Below, one piece after another: positions 16,883 to 25,871 of a DNA stretch of 64,000 nt. Numbering within the stretch: the stretch's first letter is position 1; the number at the start of each line of letters is the position of its first letter. The DNA is taken from the NCBI RefSeq assembly GCF_004346185.1, contig NZ_SMAI01000008.1, positions 62,001 through 126,000 of the forward strand, written 5' to 3'. Source of the DNA: Aquabacter spiritensis (GTDB lineage Bacteria; Pseudomonadota; Alphaproteobacteria; Rhizobiales; Xanthobacteraceae). The translations under genes were made by a program, and so were the position numbers. The notes under the pieces are model-generated. The model ran no database searches. It had not been told where the DNA came from and saw only the letters and a list, made by a program, of their open reading frames with translations.

Positions 16883-18070
16883 ATGCCCGTAACAGATACC
16901 CTCGACGCCTTCGTCGCCCACGGCCACATCGACCGCGACCCGACCGGAGACGGACCGCTGTCGGGCCGCAGCTTCGCGCTGAAGGACTTTTTCGACGTGG
17001 CGGGCGTGCCGACCGCCGCCGGCAGCCCGGACTGGCTCGCGAGCCACGACGTGCCGCAGGCCAATGCGCCGGTGCTCGATCTTCTGCTCGCCGCCGGGGC
17101 GCGGCTCGTCGGCAAGACCCACACCGACGAAATGGCCTGGAGCCTCAACGGCGAGAACCACCATTACGGCACCCCGATCAATCCCGCCGCGCCGGGGCGG
17201 ATCCCCGGCGGCTCCTCCTCGGGCTCGGCCGCCGCGACCGCGGGCGGGCTGGTGGACTTCGCCATCGGCTCCGACACCGGCGGCTCGGTCCGGCTGCCGG
17301 CGAGCTATTGCGGCATTCTCGGCATGCGCCCGACCCATGGCCGGATCCCGATCGGCGGCGCGGTACCTTTGGCGCCGTCCTACGACACGGTCGGCTGGTT
17401 CGCCCGCGATCCGGACCTGTTCGCGGCCGTGGGCGCGGTGCTGCTCGGAGATGCGCCGGACCCGTCGGCGCCGACCCGCCTGCTGCAGGCGGATGATCTG
17501 TTCGCGGCCGCCGGTCCGGACGTCGCCGCGGCGCTGGCCCCGGCTCTGGCGAAGATCGCCGCACTCTGGGGCGACGCGGAGCCGGTCGATGTCGCCGGCG
17601 GCGAACTGCCGGCCTGGCGCAATGCATTCCGGGTGATCCAGTCGAGCGAGGCCTGGGCCGCGCACGGCGCCTGGGCCGAGCGGGTGAAGCCGGATTTCGG
17701 CCCCGGCGTGCGCGAGCGCTTCGCCGCGGCGGCGGTGCTCGATCCGGCCGAAGTGGCCGAGGCGATCGCGCTGCGTGGCCGGATCCGCGCGCGGATGGAC
17801 GCGCTGATGTCCGCCGGGACACTGCTGATCCTTCCCACCGCGCCCGGCATCGCGCCGCTGCGCAACACGTCCGGCCCGGCTCTCGAGGTGTTCCGGGCGC
17901 GGGCGCTGGAGCTTCTCTGCCCCGCAGGCCATTCCGGCCTGCCGCAAATCTCCCTGCCGCTCGGCACGCTGGAGGGCTGCCCGGTCGGTCTCTCGCTCCT
18001 CGCCGCGCGCGGCGAGGATGCGCGGCTGCTCGCGGCTGCACAGGCGCTGGTCGCGACCCCCGGGTCCTGA
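16883..18070 (+). CDS. Amidase, plant AMI1-like (indole-3-acetamide hydrolase type)
   Basis: A 395-residue amidase-signature enzyme that hydrolyses carboxylic amides to acid and ammonia. The Ser-cisSer-Lys triad is intact: Lys34 (FALKDFFDV), Ser111 (PGGSSSGSA) and Ser135 (SDTGGSVR). These match the spacing of Arabidopsis AMI1 (36/113/137), which converts indole-3-acetamide to auxin. From memory, other AMI1-type segments are shared: GENHHYGTPINP, LVDFAIGSDTGG, ASYCGILGM, DTVGWFARD and VKPDFGPGV. Length is close to AMI1 (425) and shorter than GatA (about 485). It stands alone after a long leader, between the ABC and TRAP operons. The physiological amide is not certain. Confidence 0.88.
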   Translation: MPVTDTLDAFVAHGHIDRDPTGDGPLSGRSFALKDFFDVAGVPTAAGSPDWLASHDVPQANAPVLDLLLAAGARLVGKTHTDEMAWSLNGENHHYGTPINPAAPGRIPGGSSSGSAAATAGGLVDFAIGSDTGGSVRLPASYCGILGMRPTHGRIPIGGAVPLAPSYDTVGWFARDPDLFAAVGAVLLGDAPDPSAPTRLLQADDLFAAAGPDVAAALAPALAKIAALWGDAEPVDVAGGELPAWRNAFRVIQSSEAWAAHGAWAERVKPDFGPGVRERFAAAAVLDPAEVAEAIALRGRIRARMDALMSAGTLLILPTAPGIAPLRNTSGPALEVFRARALELLCPAGHSGLPQISLPLGTLEGCPVGLSLLAARGEDARLLAAAQALVATPGS

Positions 18071-18117
18071 GACGGCCGGCATCGCGCCCCCCCGCTGCGC
18101 GGCAAAGGGGCGGCACG

Positions 18118-18145
18118 CGCCCATCGGATGCGCATCCGATGGGCG
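18118..18145. repeat. Perfect 28-bp palindrome
   Basis: Two 14-base arms (CGCCCATCGGATGC and its complement) meet with no spacer, 48 bp after the amidase stop. No T-tract follows. It could be a terminator-like structure or a protein site. A GGGC-GAAAT-GCCC hairpin overlaps its right end. Confidence 0.6.
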
Positions 18146-18167
18146 AAATGCCCGATGCTTAAGCAAG

Positions 18168-18181
18168 ATGGTATACGATCT
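18168..18181. promoter_or_regulatory. GTATAC operator, site C (before second TRAP operon)
   Basis: GATGGTATACGATC; read on the minus strand it contains ATCGTATACCAT, like site A. The word TGCCCGATGCTT lies eight bases to its left, as near site B. The following 80 bp are strikingly AT-rich (for example TTTTTTGTTTATTTTC at 18221-18236), consistent with a strong promoter for the TRAP operon. Confidence 0.6.
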
Positions 18182-18305
18182 AAGTATGAAATTGTATCCT
18201 ACATGCACTGGCCATATAATTTTTTGTTTATTTTCAATAAAATAGGTTTTTAACCCGGAAGATGAGCCGGGACTTGGCACTGCCTTTGCAATTCGGATCC
18301 CACCG

Positions 18306-18320
18306 AAATCGTATGCAAAC
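18306..18320. promoter_or_regulatory. GTATAC-like operator, site D
   Basis: AAATCGTATGCAAAC differs from site A at a few positions and lies just upstream of the dctP start codon. Bound regulator here would block transcription or elongation. Together with site C it gives two sites for this operon. Confidence 0.45.
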
Positions 18321-18333
18321 TGGGAGCAAGGCC

Positions 18334-19338
18334 GTGTCCGCATTCCCGTCGCTCAAAGCCGCCGGCGCCGTCGCGCTCGCGGCCGCCCTCCTCGCCGCCC
18401 CCCTCGGCGCCGCCAGCGCCGAGACTCTCCGCATCGCCGGCAATTTCGCCGCCGCCCATTCCTCCAGCAAGGCGATGGAAGGCTTCGCGGCCGACCTCAA
18501 GCAGCGCACCAACGGCGCGCTGGAGGCCGATCTCTTCCCCGGCATGCAGCTCGGCAGCGCGCGCGAAAATGTCGACGCGGTGCGCGCCGGCACCATCTTC
18601 GGCACCTGGATCGGGCCCGGCTTCCTCTCCCGCCTGGTGCCCGAGATCGAGGCCGTCAGCCTGCCCTTCGTGTTCAACGACAGCGCGACCGCCTTCCGGG
18701 TGATCGACGGACCGGTCGGCGACAAGCTGAACGAGAAGATGGCCGACAAGGGCTTCCTGGTGCTCGGCTGGATGGAACTCGGCCTGCGCAACGTCACCAA
18801 TTCCAAGCGTCCGATCAGCTCGGCGGACGATCTGAAGGGCCTCAAGCTGCGCATGCAGCCGAACGAGACCCATCTCGCCACCTTCCGCGCGCTCGGCGCG
18901 AGCCCGATCTCGATGGACGTGAAGGAGCTCTATTCGGCGCTCCAGCAGGGCGTCGTGGACGGCCAGGAAAACCCCTATTCGATCATCGCCGCGAACCGCT
19001 ATTTCGAGGTCCAGAAATACCTCTCGAACACCGGACACTTCTTCGACTTCATCGTCGTGGTGGTGAACAAGAAGCAGTTCGACGCCCTCTCCCCGGCCAA
19101 CAAGGCCGCCCTGACCGCGGCGGTGAAGGGCGCGGTGACGGCGCAGCGCGCCGCCTCGGCCGGCGAGCAGGCCGCGGCGCTCAAGGAGCTCCAGGCCAAG
19201 GGCATGGAATATACCGTCCTCACCCCCGAGGCCCTCGCCGTGTTCCGGGAGCGCACCTCCGGCATCGTCGACGAGGTGAAGAAGCGCGCCGGTCCGGAAC
19301 TGGTCGACCTGGTGCTGAAGGAGGCGAAGGCCCAATGA
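18334..19338 (+). CDS. dctP: TRAP transporter substrate-binding protein DctP (second system)
   Basis: A 334-residue periplasmic binding protein of the DctP family, with signal peptide KAAGAVALAAALLAAPLGAASA. Family sequence is seen at LFPGMQLGSARENVDAVRAG and at LKGLKLRMQPNETHLA, which carries the substrate-binding Arg. GTG 18334 is preferred because GGGAG lies seven bases upstream. ATG 18313 lies inside operator site D, and ATG 18262 would give an unusually long leader. Its stop overlaps the dctQ start. The shared operators place it in the same regulon as the ABC importer, so it may take up a related compound or a carboxylic acid product of the amidase. Confidence 0.92.
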   Translation: MSAFPSLKAAGAVALAAALLAAPLGAASAETLRIAGNFAAAHSSSKAMEGFAADLKQRTNGALEADLFPGMQLGSARENVDAVRAGTIFGTWIGPGFLSRLVPEIEAVSLPFVFNDSATAFRVIDGPVGDKLNEKMADKGFLVLGWMELGLRNVTNSKRPISSADDLKGLKLRMQPNETHLATFRALGASPISMDVKELYSALQQGVVDGQENPYSIIAANRYFEVQKYLSNTGHFFDFIVVVVNKKQFDALSPANKAALTAAVKGAVTAQRAASAGEQAAALKELQAKGMEYTVLTPEALAVFRERTSGIVDEVKKRAGPELVDLVLKEAKAQ

Positions 19339-19844
19339 GCCCGGATCGGGCGACGGCGGCGGCGGGGCGCGCCCTCGCCGCGCTCGACCGCGCGGTCCAG
19401 GTCCTGGTGATCGCGGTCACCGGCGCCATGGTGGTCGTGGTCGTGGCGCAGGTCGCCCTGCGCTACGGCCTCGGCCAGTCGTTCGACTGGGCGGACGAGA
19501 TTTCCCGCCTGCTGTTCGTCTGGGTGGTGTTCCTCGCGCTCCCGCTCGGCATCCCGAAGGCCGCCCATGTCGGCGTCAGCCTCCTGACCGACCGCCTGTC
19601 GGACCGGCCGCGCCGCCTCCTGTTCCGCCTCACCAGCCTGATGTGCGCCGCCCTGCTCGCCGTCGTCGCCTATCAGGGCGCGCTGCTGGCCATCGACCAG
19701 TGGGAGGAGCCGCTCTCCACGCTCGATGCCAGCGTCGCCCTGTTCCTGGTCCCGCTGGTGTTCGGATGCGCCCATGGCGTCCTGCATTTCCTGGCCCTCG
19801 CCGGCAGCGGCGCCTATGCCGCGCCCGCTCTGGTGGTCGAATGA
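19335..19844 (+). CDS. dctQ: TRAP transporter small permease DctQ (second system)
   Basis: A 169-residue membrane protein with four hydrophobic segments and the DctQ signature region SFDWADEISRLLFVWVVFLALPLGI. It overlaps dctP by four bases (ATGA) and is followed after 16 bp by dctM, so the three are translationally linked. It differs clearly in sequence from the DctQ at 627-1193. Confidence 0.92.
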   Translation: MSPDRATAAAGRALAALDRAVQVLVIAVTGAMVVVVVAQVALRYGLGQSFDWADEISRLLFVWVVFLALPLGIPKAAHVGVSLLTDRLSDRPRRLLFRLTSLMCAALLAVVAYQGALLAIDQWEEPLSTLDASVALFLVPLVFGCAHGVLHFLALAGSGAYAAPALVVE

Positions 19845-19860
19845 ACCGAAAGTCCGCGCC

Positions 19861-21141
19861 GTGAGCCTCGCCATCTTCGCAGCGTTCATCGGCCTCGCCG
19901 TGCTCGGCATGCCGCTCGCCTTCGCGCTGGGGGCGGCCGCGCTCGGCGTCCTGATGGCCGGCAATATCGATCTCAACATGCTGCCCCAGCGCATGATGCA
20001 TTCGGTCAACGCCTTCCCGCTGATGGCGATTCCGTTCTTCATGATCGCCGGCGAACTGATGATCCGCGGCGGTCTGGCGGAGCGATTGATCGAACTCGCC
20101 AACGCCTTCGTCGGCCGGATCGCCGGCGGCCTCGCCCAGGTCACGATCCTGGCCGGCGCCGGCATGGCGGCGGTCTCGGGCGCGGCGGTGGCGGACGCGA
20201 GCGCCCTCGCCTCGGTCCTCACCCGCCAGCTCGCGCGGGTCTATGGCATCGGCTTCTCGGCGGCCGTGATCTCGGCGGCGGCGCTGCTCGGTCCGATCAT
20301 CCCGCCTTCCAATGCCATGATCGTCTATGCCTATATGGCGGGCAGCGGGGTCTCGGTCGCGGCTTTGTTCATGGCCGGCGTGGTGCCCGGCCTGATCCTC
20401 ACCGCCGGCATGATGCTGCTGACGCGCTGGATCGCGCAGAAGCGCAATTATCCGCTCGCCGGCGAGCCGGTGACGCTGAAGCGGATGGCACGCGAGCTGG
20501 TGCGCTCTTGGTCGATCCTGCTGATGCCGGTCGTTGTGATCGGCGGGATCGTCGCCGGCGCCTTCACCGCCACCGAGGGCGGCGCGATCGCGGTGGTCTA
20601 TGCGCTGCTGATCGGCCTGTTCGTCACCCGCCGGCTGAAGCTCTCCGACATTCCGGCCTGTCTCCTGCACGCCGCCATCATCACCGCGGTCGTCGGCGCT
20701 TTGATCGCCTTCGCCTCGGCCGTCACCTTCCTGCTGACCATCGACCTCCTGCCGATCAAGCTGACCCGGCTGATGCGGGACATCACCAGCGATCCGCTGA
20801 TGTTCAACCTTCTGGTGGCGCTGATCCTGTTCGTGGTCGGCATGTTCCTCGAAAGCAACGCCGCCTACATCATGCTGGTGCCGCTGTTCCACCCGCTCGC
20901 GGTCAGCTACGGGCTCGACCCGCTGCACTTCTCGTTCCTGTTCGTGTTCAACCTGGTTCTGGGTTCCCTGACCCCGCCGGTCGGCATCATTCTGTTCGTG
21001 GTGTGCGGGGTCGCGCGGGTCTCGATGGGCGAGATCATGCGCCATCTGTGGCCCTATATCGCCTTCGGCTACGCGCTCCTGTTCGCCCTCATGCTGTTCC
21101 CGCCTTTGGTCACCGCCCTCCCCCGGGCGCTCGGCTATTGA
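19861..21141 (+). CDS. dctM: TRAP transporter large permease DctM (second system)
   Basis: A 426-residue integral membrane protein of full DctM length with about 12 hydrophobic segments. Typical features are AIPFFMIAGELMIRGGLAERL, GPIIPPSNAMIVYAYMAG and LGSLTPPVGIILFVVCGVA. GTG 19861 is the best start: it lies 16 bp after dctQ and gives the usual N-terminus (SLAIFAAFIGLAVLGMP). The GAF-domain gene follows 20 bp later. Confidence 0.92.
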   Translation: MSLAIFAAFIGLAVLGMPLAFALGAAALGVLMAGNIDLNMLPQRMMHSVNAFPLMAIPFFMIAGELMIRGGLAERLIELANAFVGRIAGGLAQVTILAGAGMAAVSGAAVADASALASVLTRQLARVYGIGFSAAVISAAALLGPIIPPSNAMIVYAYMAGSGVSVAALFMAGVVPGLILTAGMMLLTRWIAQKRNYPLAGEPVTLKRMARELVRSWSILLMPVVVIGGIVAGAFTATEGGAIAVVYALLIGLFVTRRLKLSDIPACLLHAAIITAVVGALIAFASAVTFLLTIDLLPIKLTRLMRDITSDPLMFNLLVALILFVVGMFLESNAAYIMLVPLFHPLAVSYGLDPLHFSFLFVFNLVLGSLTPPVGIILFVVCGVARVSMGEIMRHLWPYIAFGYALLFALMLFPPLVTALPRALGY

Positions 21142-21161
21142 TCCCCCTCGAAGGAGTTTCC

Positions 21162-21638
21162 GTGTCTGACATTGCACCCACCCCCATTCCGCAGGATCCC
21201 GACCTGATCGCCAAGATCGAGGCGATCCTCAATGAACTGCTCGACGCCACCGGCGCCAGCCGCGGCACGCTGCGCGCCGACGATCCGGCGCGCGGCTGGC
21301 AGGCCGACACGCCCTGCGCCGAGGTGCTGCGCCACGGCGCGCCGACCATGATGAACGATGCCTCGGTCAATCACCGGGCCGCCGGCACGATCCAGTGGAT
21401 CATCAAGACCGGACAGATCCTGAAGCAGGAGGACCTGACCAAGGTCGAGGCCGATCCGCCGTGGCAGCTCATGCAGGTGTTCAAGGCGAAGTCGCAGATG
21501 GTCGGCCCGGTTTATAAGGGCGACTGGGTCTATGGCTGGGTCTCCGCCCACGACGTCACCGGTCCGCGCCCCTGGACCGAAAAGGACGACGCCGCGATGA
21601 AAGCGGCGATCGCGAAGGTCACCGCTTTGGTGTTCTGA
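21162..21638 (+). CDS. GAF-domain protein at the end of the TRAP operon
   Basis: A 158-residue soluble protein with a single GAF-like domain over most of its length (IEAILNELLDATGASRGTLRADDP at the start, KSQMVGPVYKGDWVYGWVSAHDV in the core). GAF domains bind small molecules, and free-standing ones occur beside catabolic operons. AAGGAG precedes GTG 21162. It is 20 bp after dctM and convergent with the glycan gene pair. It may sense or bind the transported compound or a product; no catalytic motif is evident. Confidence 0.75.
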   Translation: MSDIAPTPIPQDPDLIAKIEAILNELLDATGASRGTLRADDPARGWQADTPCAEVLRHGAPTMMNDASVNHRAAGTIQWIIKTGQILKQEDLTKVEADPPWQLMQVFKAKSQMVGPVYKGDWVYGWVSAHDVTGPRPWTEKDDAAMKAAIAKVTALVF

Positions 21639-21677
21639 CCGGCGCCGAGGTCCGGACCGGCGCGGGGCCGGGCCGGA

Positions 21678-22550
21678 TCAGGCGAAGGGCTGGAGCGCCT
21701 GCCACCACGGACTGGCGCCCGGAAAGTCCCACCGCGTGCGCAATTCGCGGATGAAGCGGTCGACGAATGCGCTCGACCGGAACCTCTCGCCATAGGTCGC
21801 GCTGAGATCCGCGTGCCAGATGATGTTCCGCGCGCAGCCGCAGGTGCGCGGATCGTGCCAGCGCCCGTCGGCATCGACGACCCGGAGGTCGCAGCCGCAG
21901 ATCGCCGCCTCGCGCAGCACGTTGCTGTAATGGTCGTAGGAATAGAGCGTCCGGGTGCGGCGCAGTTGATCGCCGAGCGCCGCCATGTCCGGCGTCAGAT
22001 CCTCGAGCCGCGGCAGGTCCCGGCCGTCGGGCAGCGGGAAGCGCGCCGCCAGGGCCGCGCCCTTATAGGTGAAGCTGAGATCCTGCGTCTTCGGCACCGT
22101 GGGATCGGGATAGATATGGTCGGGATCCACCAGCCCCAGCCACAGCACGCGGTCGGTCCCGAGCGGCAGTCCCGCGGCCGCCGAGGCTTCCGGCAAACGC
22201 TGGGGATCGTAGACGAACACCATCTCGGTTTCGGGATAGACGGTGTCCCCGCCCAGAAGCCCGGGCGTGTTCAGCACCCATCGGACCACGCGCCCGGCGC
22301 CGCACGGATTGCCGGAAACGATCTCCGGATAGACGACGATCGCGTCCGCCGCGTCGCCCTCGTGGATCGGGCAATTCCAGTCCGGCATCGGGACCACCGG
22401 CCGCGCCAGCACGGCGCTGGGATAGCCGCGCACATTGAGGTGGTGGCAGAGCCGATAGAGCGCGCGCACCCCCGAACTGCGATGGGTGTAGTCCGGCGCC
22501 CAGATCAGGAAGGTCTTGGGCGTCTGGCGCAGCCGCTCCGCCCGGGTCAC
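21678..22550 (-). CDS. Putative glycosyltransferase-like protein
   Basis: A 290-residue protein that resembles uncharacterised glycosyltransferases with a GT-B-like N-terminus (IWAPDYTHRSSGVRALYRLCHHLN). Further segments are DAIVVYPEIVSGNPCGAGRVVRWVLNT and the acceptor-like SYDHYSNVLREAAICGC. The GTG start at 22550 overlaps the TGA of the upstream acyltransferase-like gene (GTGA), so the two are translationally linked. The donor sugar and pathway are unknown. It may modify a surface glycan together with its partner. Confidence 0.6.
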   Translation of the reverse strand: MTRAERLRQTPKTFLIWAPDYTHRSSGVRALYRLCHHLNVRGYPSAVLARPVVPMPDWNCPIHEGDAADAIVVYPEIVSGNPCGAGRVVRWVLNTPGLLGGDTVYPETEMVFVYDPQRLPEASAAAGLPLGTDRVLWLGLVDPDHIYPDPTVPKTQDLSFTYKGAALAARFPLPDGRDLPRLEDLTPDMAALGDQLRRTRTLYSYDHYSNVLREAAICGCDLRVVDADGRWHDPRTCGCARNIIWHADLSATYGERFRSSAFVDRFIRELRTRWDFPGASPWWQALQPFA

Positions 22551-23446
22551 GGCTTCGGGTCCCGATAGGCGGGAAAATAGCCGCGCGTCGCCGCTGTGCC
22601 GGCGAGCGCGGCATAGGCGGCCGGATCGTTGACGATGCGAATGAGGTGGACCGGGACGCGGGCATTGGTCCAGCGGGATTTGAACACGTCGAGACCTGCC
22701 GCGGCGCCGTCCGGCAATCCGCCGAGGAACAGCCGCAGCCCCTCCGCGCGGGCCATCGCTTGAAGCCCGTGCATCAGGAGGTAGGACGCGTTCCAGGTCA
22801 GCCCGTCCTGCGACGGCACGGTATGGAGAATTTGCAGCATGCCGCCGAACACCACGCCGCACGCCATGGCGCCCACACGCTCTCCCGCCCGAACGCGCAC
22901 GAACACGCTGTCCGTCAGGTCGGCCAGGACCGCGAAATGATCCGCGCCCATGTCGAAGAAGCCCCCGACCAATCCGCGGCGCGCGGCAAGGCCCGCATAG
23001 AGGCCGGCGATCGCCATCCGCGCCTCGCGGTCGACGACCCGCTCGAAACAGGCGCGCCGCGCGCAGGCCTCCAACCGGCGATGCGCGCGTGGACTGAGGG
23101 GCGGCGTGGGAAGGGCCGGATCATAGACGAAATGGTGCTTGAGCAGAACGTGATCGACGCCCGCAGGTGGCACATAGCCCGGCTGGGCAACGACGGGAAT
23201 GGCGACCAGATCATCGAAATGCGACCGCAGCGCATCGACATCCCCATCCTCCAGCCAGAGATACGGCCAGGGGGAGATGCCGTCATGCCGGCCCGTGGTG
23301 CCGATCGGCCGACGCAGCAGGACCAGGGGCCGCACCGGATGCGCCTGCGCAGCGCCGACATGGCGCAAGGACCGCGCATAATCGAGCCGGTTGAACGGGC
23401 ACGTCGCTCCAGCGGGCGAGTCCACTGGGCGTGTCACGGATATCAT
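22547..23446 (-). CDS. Putative FemAB/GNAT-like acyltransferase
   Basis: A 299-residue protein whose C-terminal half fits a GNAT- or FemAB-like acyltransferase fold (RVRAGERVGAMACGVVFGGMLQILHTVPSQ, then NASYLLMHGLQAMARAEGLRLFLGG). Such proteins transfer acyl or aminoacyl groups to glycans or cell-wall precursors. No ribosome-binding site is obvious before ATG 23446. The gene overlaps the downstream glycosyltransferase-like gene by four bases. The target is unknown. Confidence 0.55.
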   Translation of the reverse strand: MISVTRPVDSPAGATCPFNRLDYARSLRHVGAAQAHPVRPLVLLRRPIGTTGRHDGISPWPYLWLEDGDVDALRSHFDDLVAIPVVAQPGYVPPAGVDHVLLKHHFVYDPALPTPPLSPRAHRRLEACARRACFERVVDREARMAIAGLYAGLAARRGLVGGFFDMGADHFAVLADLTDSVFVRVRAGERVGAMACGVVFGGMLQILHTVPSQDGLTWNASYLLMHGLQAMARAEGLRLFLGGLPDGAAAGLDVFKSRWTNARVPVHLIRIVNDPAAYAALAGTAATRGYFPAYRDPKP

Positions 23447-23559
23447 GCGGGCGGAACGATGGGTTCGGTTGACGCTGGGAACCGGCCTGGCGCCCGCCGA
23501 CAGCCTTGTCGCCACGCAGAGAAAAAGGCAAGTCCCGCCGGGGACCCGCGCGGCCTCTT

Positions 23560-25038
23560 CTATAGCCGATCCGGCCCGTGAACGCCGTGCCAGCCGGATC
23601 CGTAGCCGACGCCCTGAAGCACCGGGCGCGGCAGAGGAATGGCCGCGGTGACGGGCTTGACAGCCGGCGGCATGAGGGCCTCGATGAAGCTCTCGGCCCA
23701 CTGGTCGATGTCCTGACGGAGAAGCACCGCCATCATGCGCTCGTGGCGTTCGCGCCGCTCGTCGAGAGGCATGTCGAGCGCCCGCTTCAGCGCCGCCGCC
23801 ATGCCTTCGGTCTCGTGCGGGTTGACCATCAGCGCGCCCCCCGACAATTCGGCGGCCGCGCCGGCGAACTGCGAGAGAACCAGGACACCGGGATTTTCCG
23901 GGTCCTGCGCTGCCGCGAATTCCTTGGCGACGAGGTTCATCCCGTCGCGCAGCGGGGTCACCATGGCGACGTCCGCGGCCCGGTAGAAGCCGGCGAGAGC
24001 CGAGCGCGAATAGGTCTTGTTGACATAGCGCAGCGGCGTCCAGGAGACGTCGCCAAAGGTGCCGTTGATCTGCCCCGCTTTGTGCGAGAGGAAGCGGTCC
24101 ATCTCGATATATTCCGGCACCTCGATCCGGCTCTTCGGCGTGATCTGGGCGAAGGTGACGCGGTCCTGCCATTCCGGCGAGGTTCGCAGCAGCGCCTCAT
24201 AGGCCTCCAGCCGGTGCGGTATGCCCTTGGAATAATCCAGCCGGTCGACGCCGATGATCAGCTTGCGGCCGGCAAGGCTGCGGCGAAAGCCGCGGACATA
24301 ATTGGTGCGCCCGGCATGGCGGGCGCGGCGTGCGAACGCCTCCGTCTCGATGCCGACGGGGAACGCGCCGATCCGCACCTGCCGGCCGGCAATGTCGAAA
24401 ATATTGGGGTCGGCCCCCGCCTGGCCGCCGCGGGTCGAGAGATACCGGCCGAAATTGTCGCGGTCGCTCTCCGTCTGAAACCCGACGAGGTCGTAATGGG
24501 CCAGCGATCCCAGGATCTCGCCATGCCGCGGCAGCGCCGCGATCAGTTCCGGCGGCGGCATGGGAATGTGCAGAAAGAAGCCGATCCGGTTCGCATGGCC
24601 GCGCTCGCGCAGATATTTGGCGAGCGGCATCATGTGATAATCATGCACCCAGATCACGTCGTCGGGCTGGATGATTTTGGAGACGTGCTCCGCGAACAGC
24701 CGGTTGACCCGGACATAGCCGGAGAGATCGGCGCGCTGGAACTCGGCGAGATCGACCCGGTAATGCAGGATCGGCCACAGCACGCGGTTGGCGAAGCCGT
24801 TGTAATATTCCTGAAAATCGGCCTCCTTGAGGTCGATGACGGCATATTTGATACGGTTGCGGTTGGTGACCACGGGACGATCGGAAGGCTCTTCGGTGAT
24901 GCGGCCGCTCCAGCCGAACCAGACCCCCGAGCGATCCTTCAAGGCGGCATTGACGGCGACAGCCAGCCCCCCCGCGGCCGCCTTGCCTCCCGCTTGGGGA
25001 ACGGCAACTCGGTTCGAAACGACGATCAGGCGCGACAC
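23560..25038 (-). CDS. otsA: Trehalose-6-phosphate synthase
   Basis: A 492-residue GT20 enzyme that joins UDP-glucose and glucose-6-phosphate into trehalose-6-phosphate. Features are [13 protein letters not shown] at the N-terminus, the glycine-rich [43 protein letters not shown] and the donor site [17 protein letters not shown] 25038 has GGAGGG seven bases upstream. It follows otsB by 2 bp, so one operon makes and dephosphorylates trehalose-6-phosphate. The EcfG promoter at 25947-25972 should drive both, matching trehalose as a general-stress osmoprotectant in alphaproteobacteria. Confidence 0.96.
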   Translation of the reverse strand: MSRLIVVSNRVAVPQAGGKAAAGGLAVAVNAALKDRSGVWFGWSGRITEEPSDRPVVTNRNRIKYAVIDLKEADFQEYYNGFANRVLWPILHYRVDLAEFQRADLSGYVRVNRLFAEHVSKIIQPDDVIWVHDYHMMPLAKYLRERGHANRIGFFLHIPMPPPELIAALPRHGEILGSLAHYDLVGFQTESDRDNFGRYLSTRGGQAGADPNIFDIAGRQVRIGAFPVGIETEAFARRARHAGRTNYVRGFRRSLAGRKLIIGVDRLDYSKGIPHRLEAYEALLRTSPEWQDRVTFAQITPKSRIEVPEYIEMDRFLSHKAGQINGTFGDVSWTPLRYVNKTYSRSALAGFYRAADVAMVTPLRDGMNLVAKEFAAAQDPENPGVLVLSQFAGAAAELSGGALMVNPHETEGMAAALKRALDMPLDERRERHERMMAVLLRQDIDQWAESFIEALMPPAVKPVTAAIPLPRPVLQGVGYGSGWHGVHGPDRL

Positions 25039-25040
25039 GG

Positions 25041-25871
25041 TCAGACCCTCCGTTCTGCAGAGCGGGCGAGGCGCTTGACCAGCGCGCGCACGTCCTGTGC
25101 ATGGGGCAAGGTGACGTCGGCACCCGGAAGTCGGCGTCCGACGGAAATGGCGATGCCGTGCATTTCGCGCACGGCGGCGAAACCGGCTTCGTCCGTGACG
25201 TCGTCGCCCAGGAAAACCGGGATGCGGCCGGCGAAGGGCGGCGCGTCCATGAAGGCGCGAACCGCCGCCCCCTTGTCGTAGCCACGCCGCTTGACCTCGA
25301 ACACCATGCGTCCCGGCAGGACCGTGAGGCCGCGCGGATCGCGCGCCACGATGCGGGCGATCTCCTCTTCGAGACGCGGGCCCAAGGCCGGATCGTTGCG
25401 GTAATGCAGCGCGACACTGGCGCCCTTGTCCTCGACCAGAACGCCGGAATGCGCGTCGCCCACGCCTGAAAGGTCGGCGCGGACCGCAGGATCGAGCGGC
25501 GCCCCCGGCTGCTCCAGAGCCGCGCCCGGAACACGACGCATCTGGGCGCCGTGGATGCCGGAGAGCGCGAGGCTCATCGGCGCGAACAGCCGGTCGAGCA
25601 CGTCGGCCGCGCGCCCGCTCACGAGGGCGATCGCCCCATTCGCCACCTCGGAGAGAGCGGTCAGGTCGCGGATCAGCGAGGCCGGCACCTCCACCGCATC
25701 GGGGTGCGGCGCGATATCGATCAATGTGCCGTCCACGTCGAAGAAAAAGGCATTGGTCGACGGATCGAGCAGGGCTTCGACCTCGTGGATCGGCGTGTCC
25801 AGAAGCGCCGTTGCGCCTGCGCCGGTCGCGGCGCCGAATTCTCGCAAAGCAGGCGGAACGGGGTGCGTCAT
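25041..25871 (-). CDS. otsB: Trehalose-6-phosphate phosphatase
   Basis: A 276-residue HAD-superfamily phosphatase that releases trehalose from trehalose-6-phosphate. HAD motif I is FFFDVDGTLIDIAPHPD (about 43-58). Later motifs are LVSGRAADVL and FLGDDVTDEAGFAAV, the acidic motif IV of this family. ATG 25871 is the first gene of the otsBA operon. An exact EcfG-type promoter lies about 75 bp upstream. Confidence 0.95.
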   Translation of the reverse strand: MTHPVPPALREFGAATGAGATALLDTPIHEVEALLDPSTNAFFFDVDGTLIDIAPHPDAVEVPASLIRDLTALSEVANGAIALVSGRAADVLDRLFAPMSLALSGIHGAQMRRVPGAALEQPGAPLDPAVRADLSGVGDAHSGVLVEDKGASVALHYRNDPALGPRLEEEIARIVARDPRGLTVLPGRMVFEVKRRGYDKGAAVRAFMDAPPFAGRIPVFLGDDVTDEAGFAAVREMHGIAISVGRRLPGADVTLPHAQDVRALVKRLARSAERRV

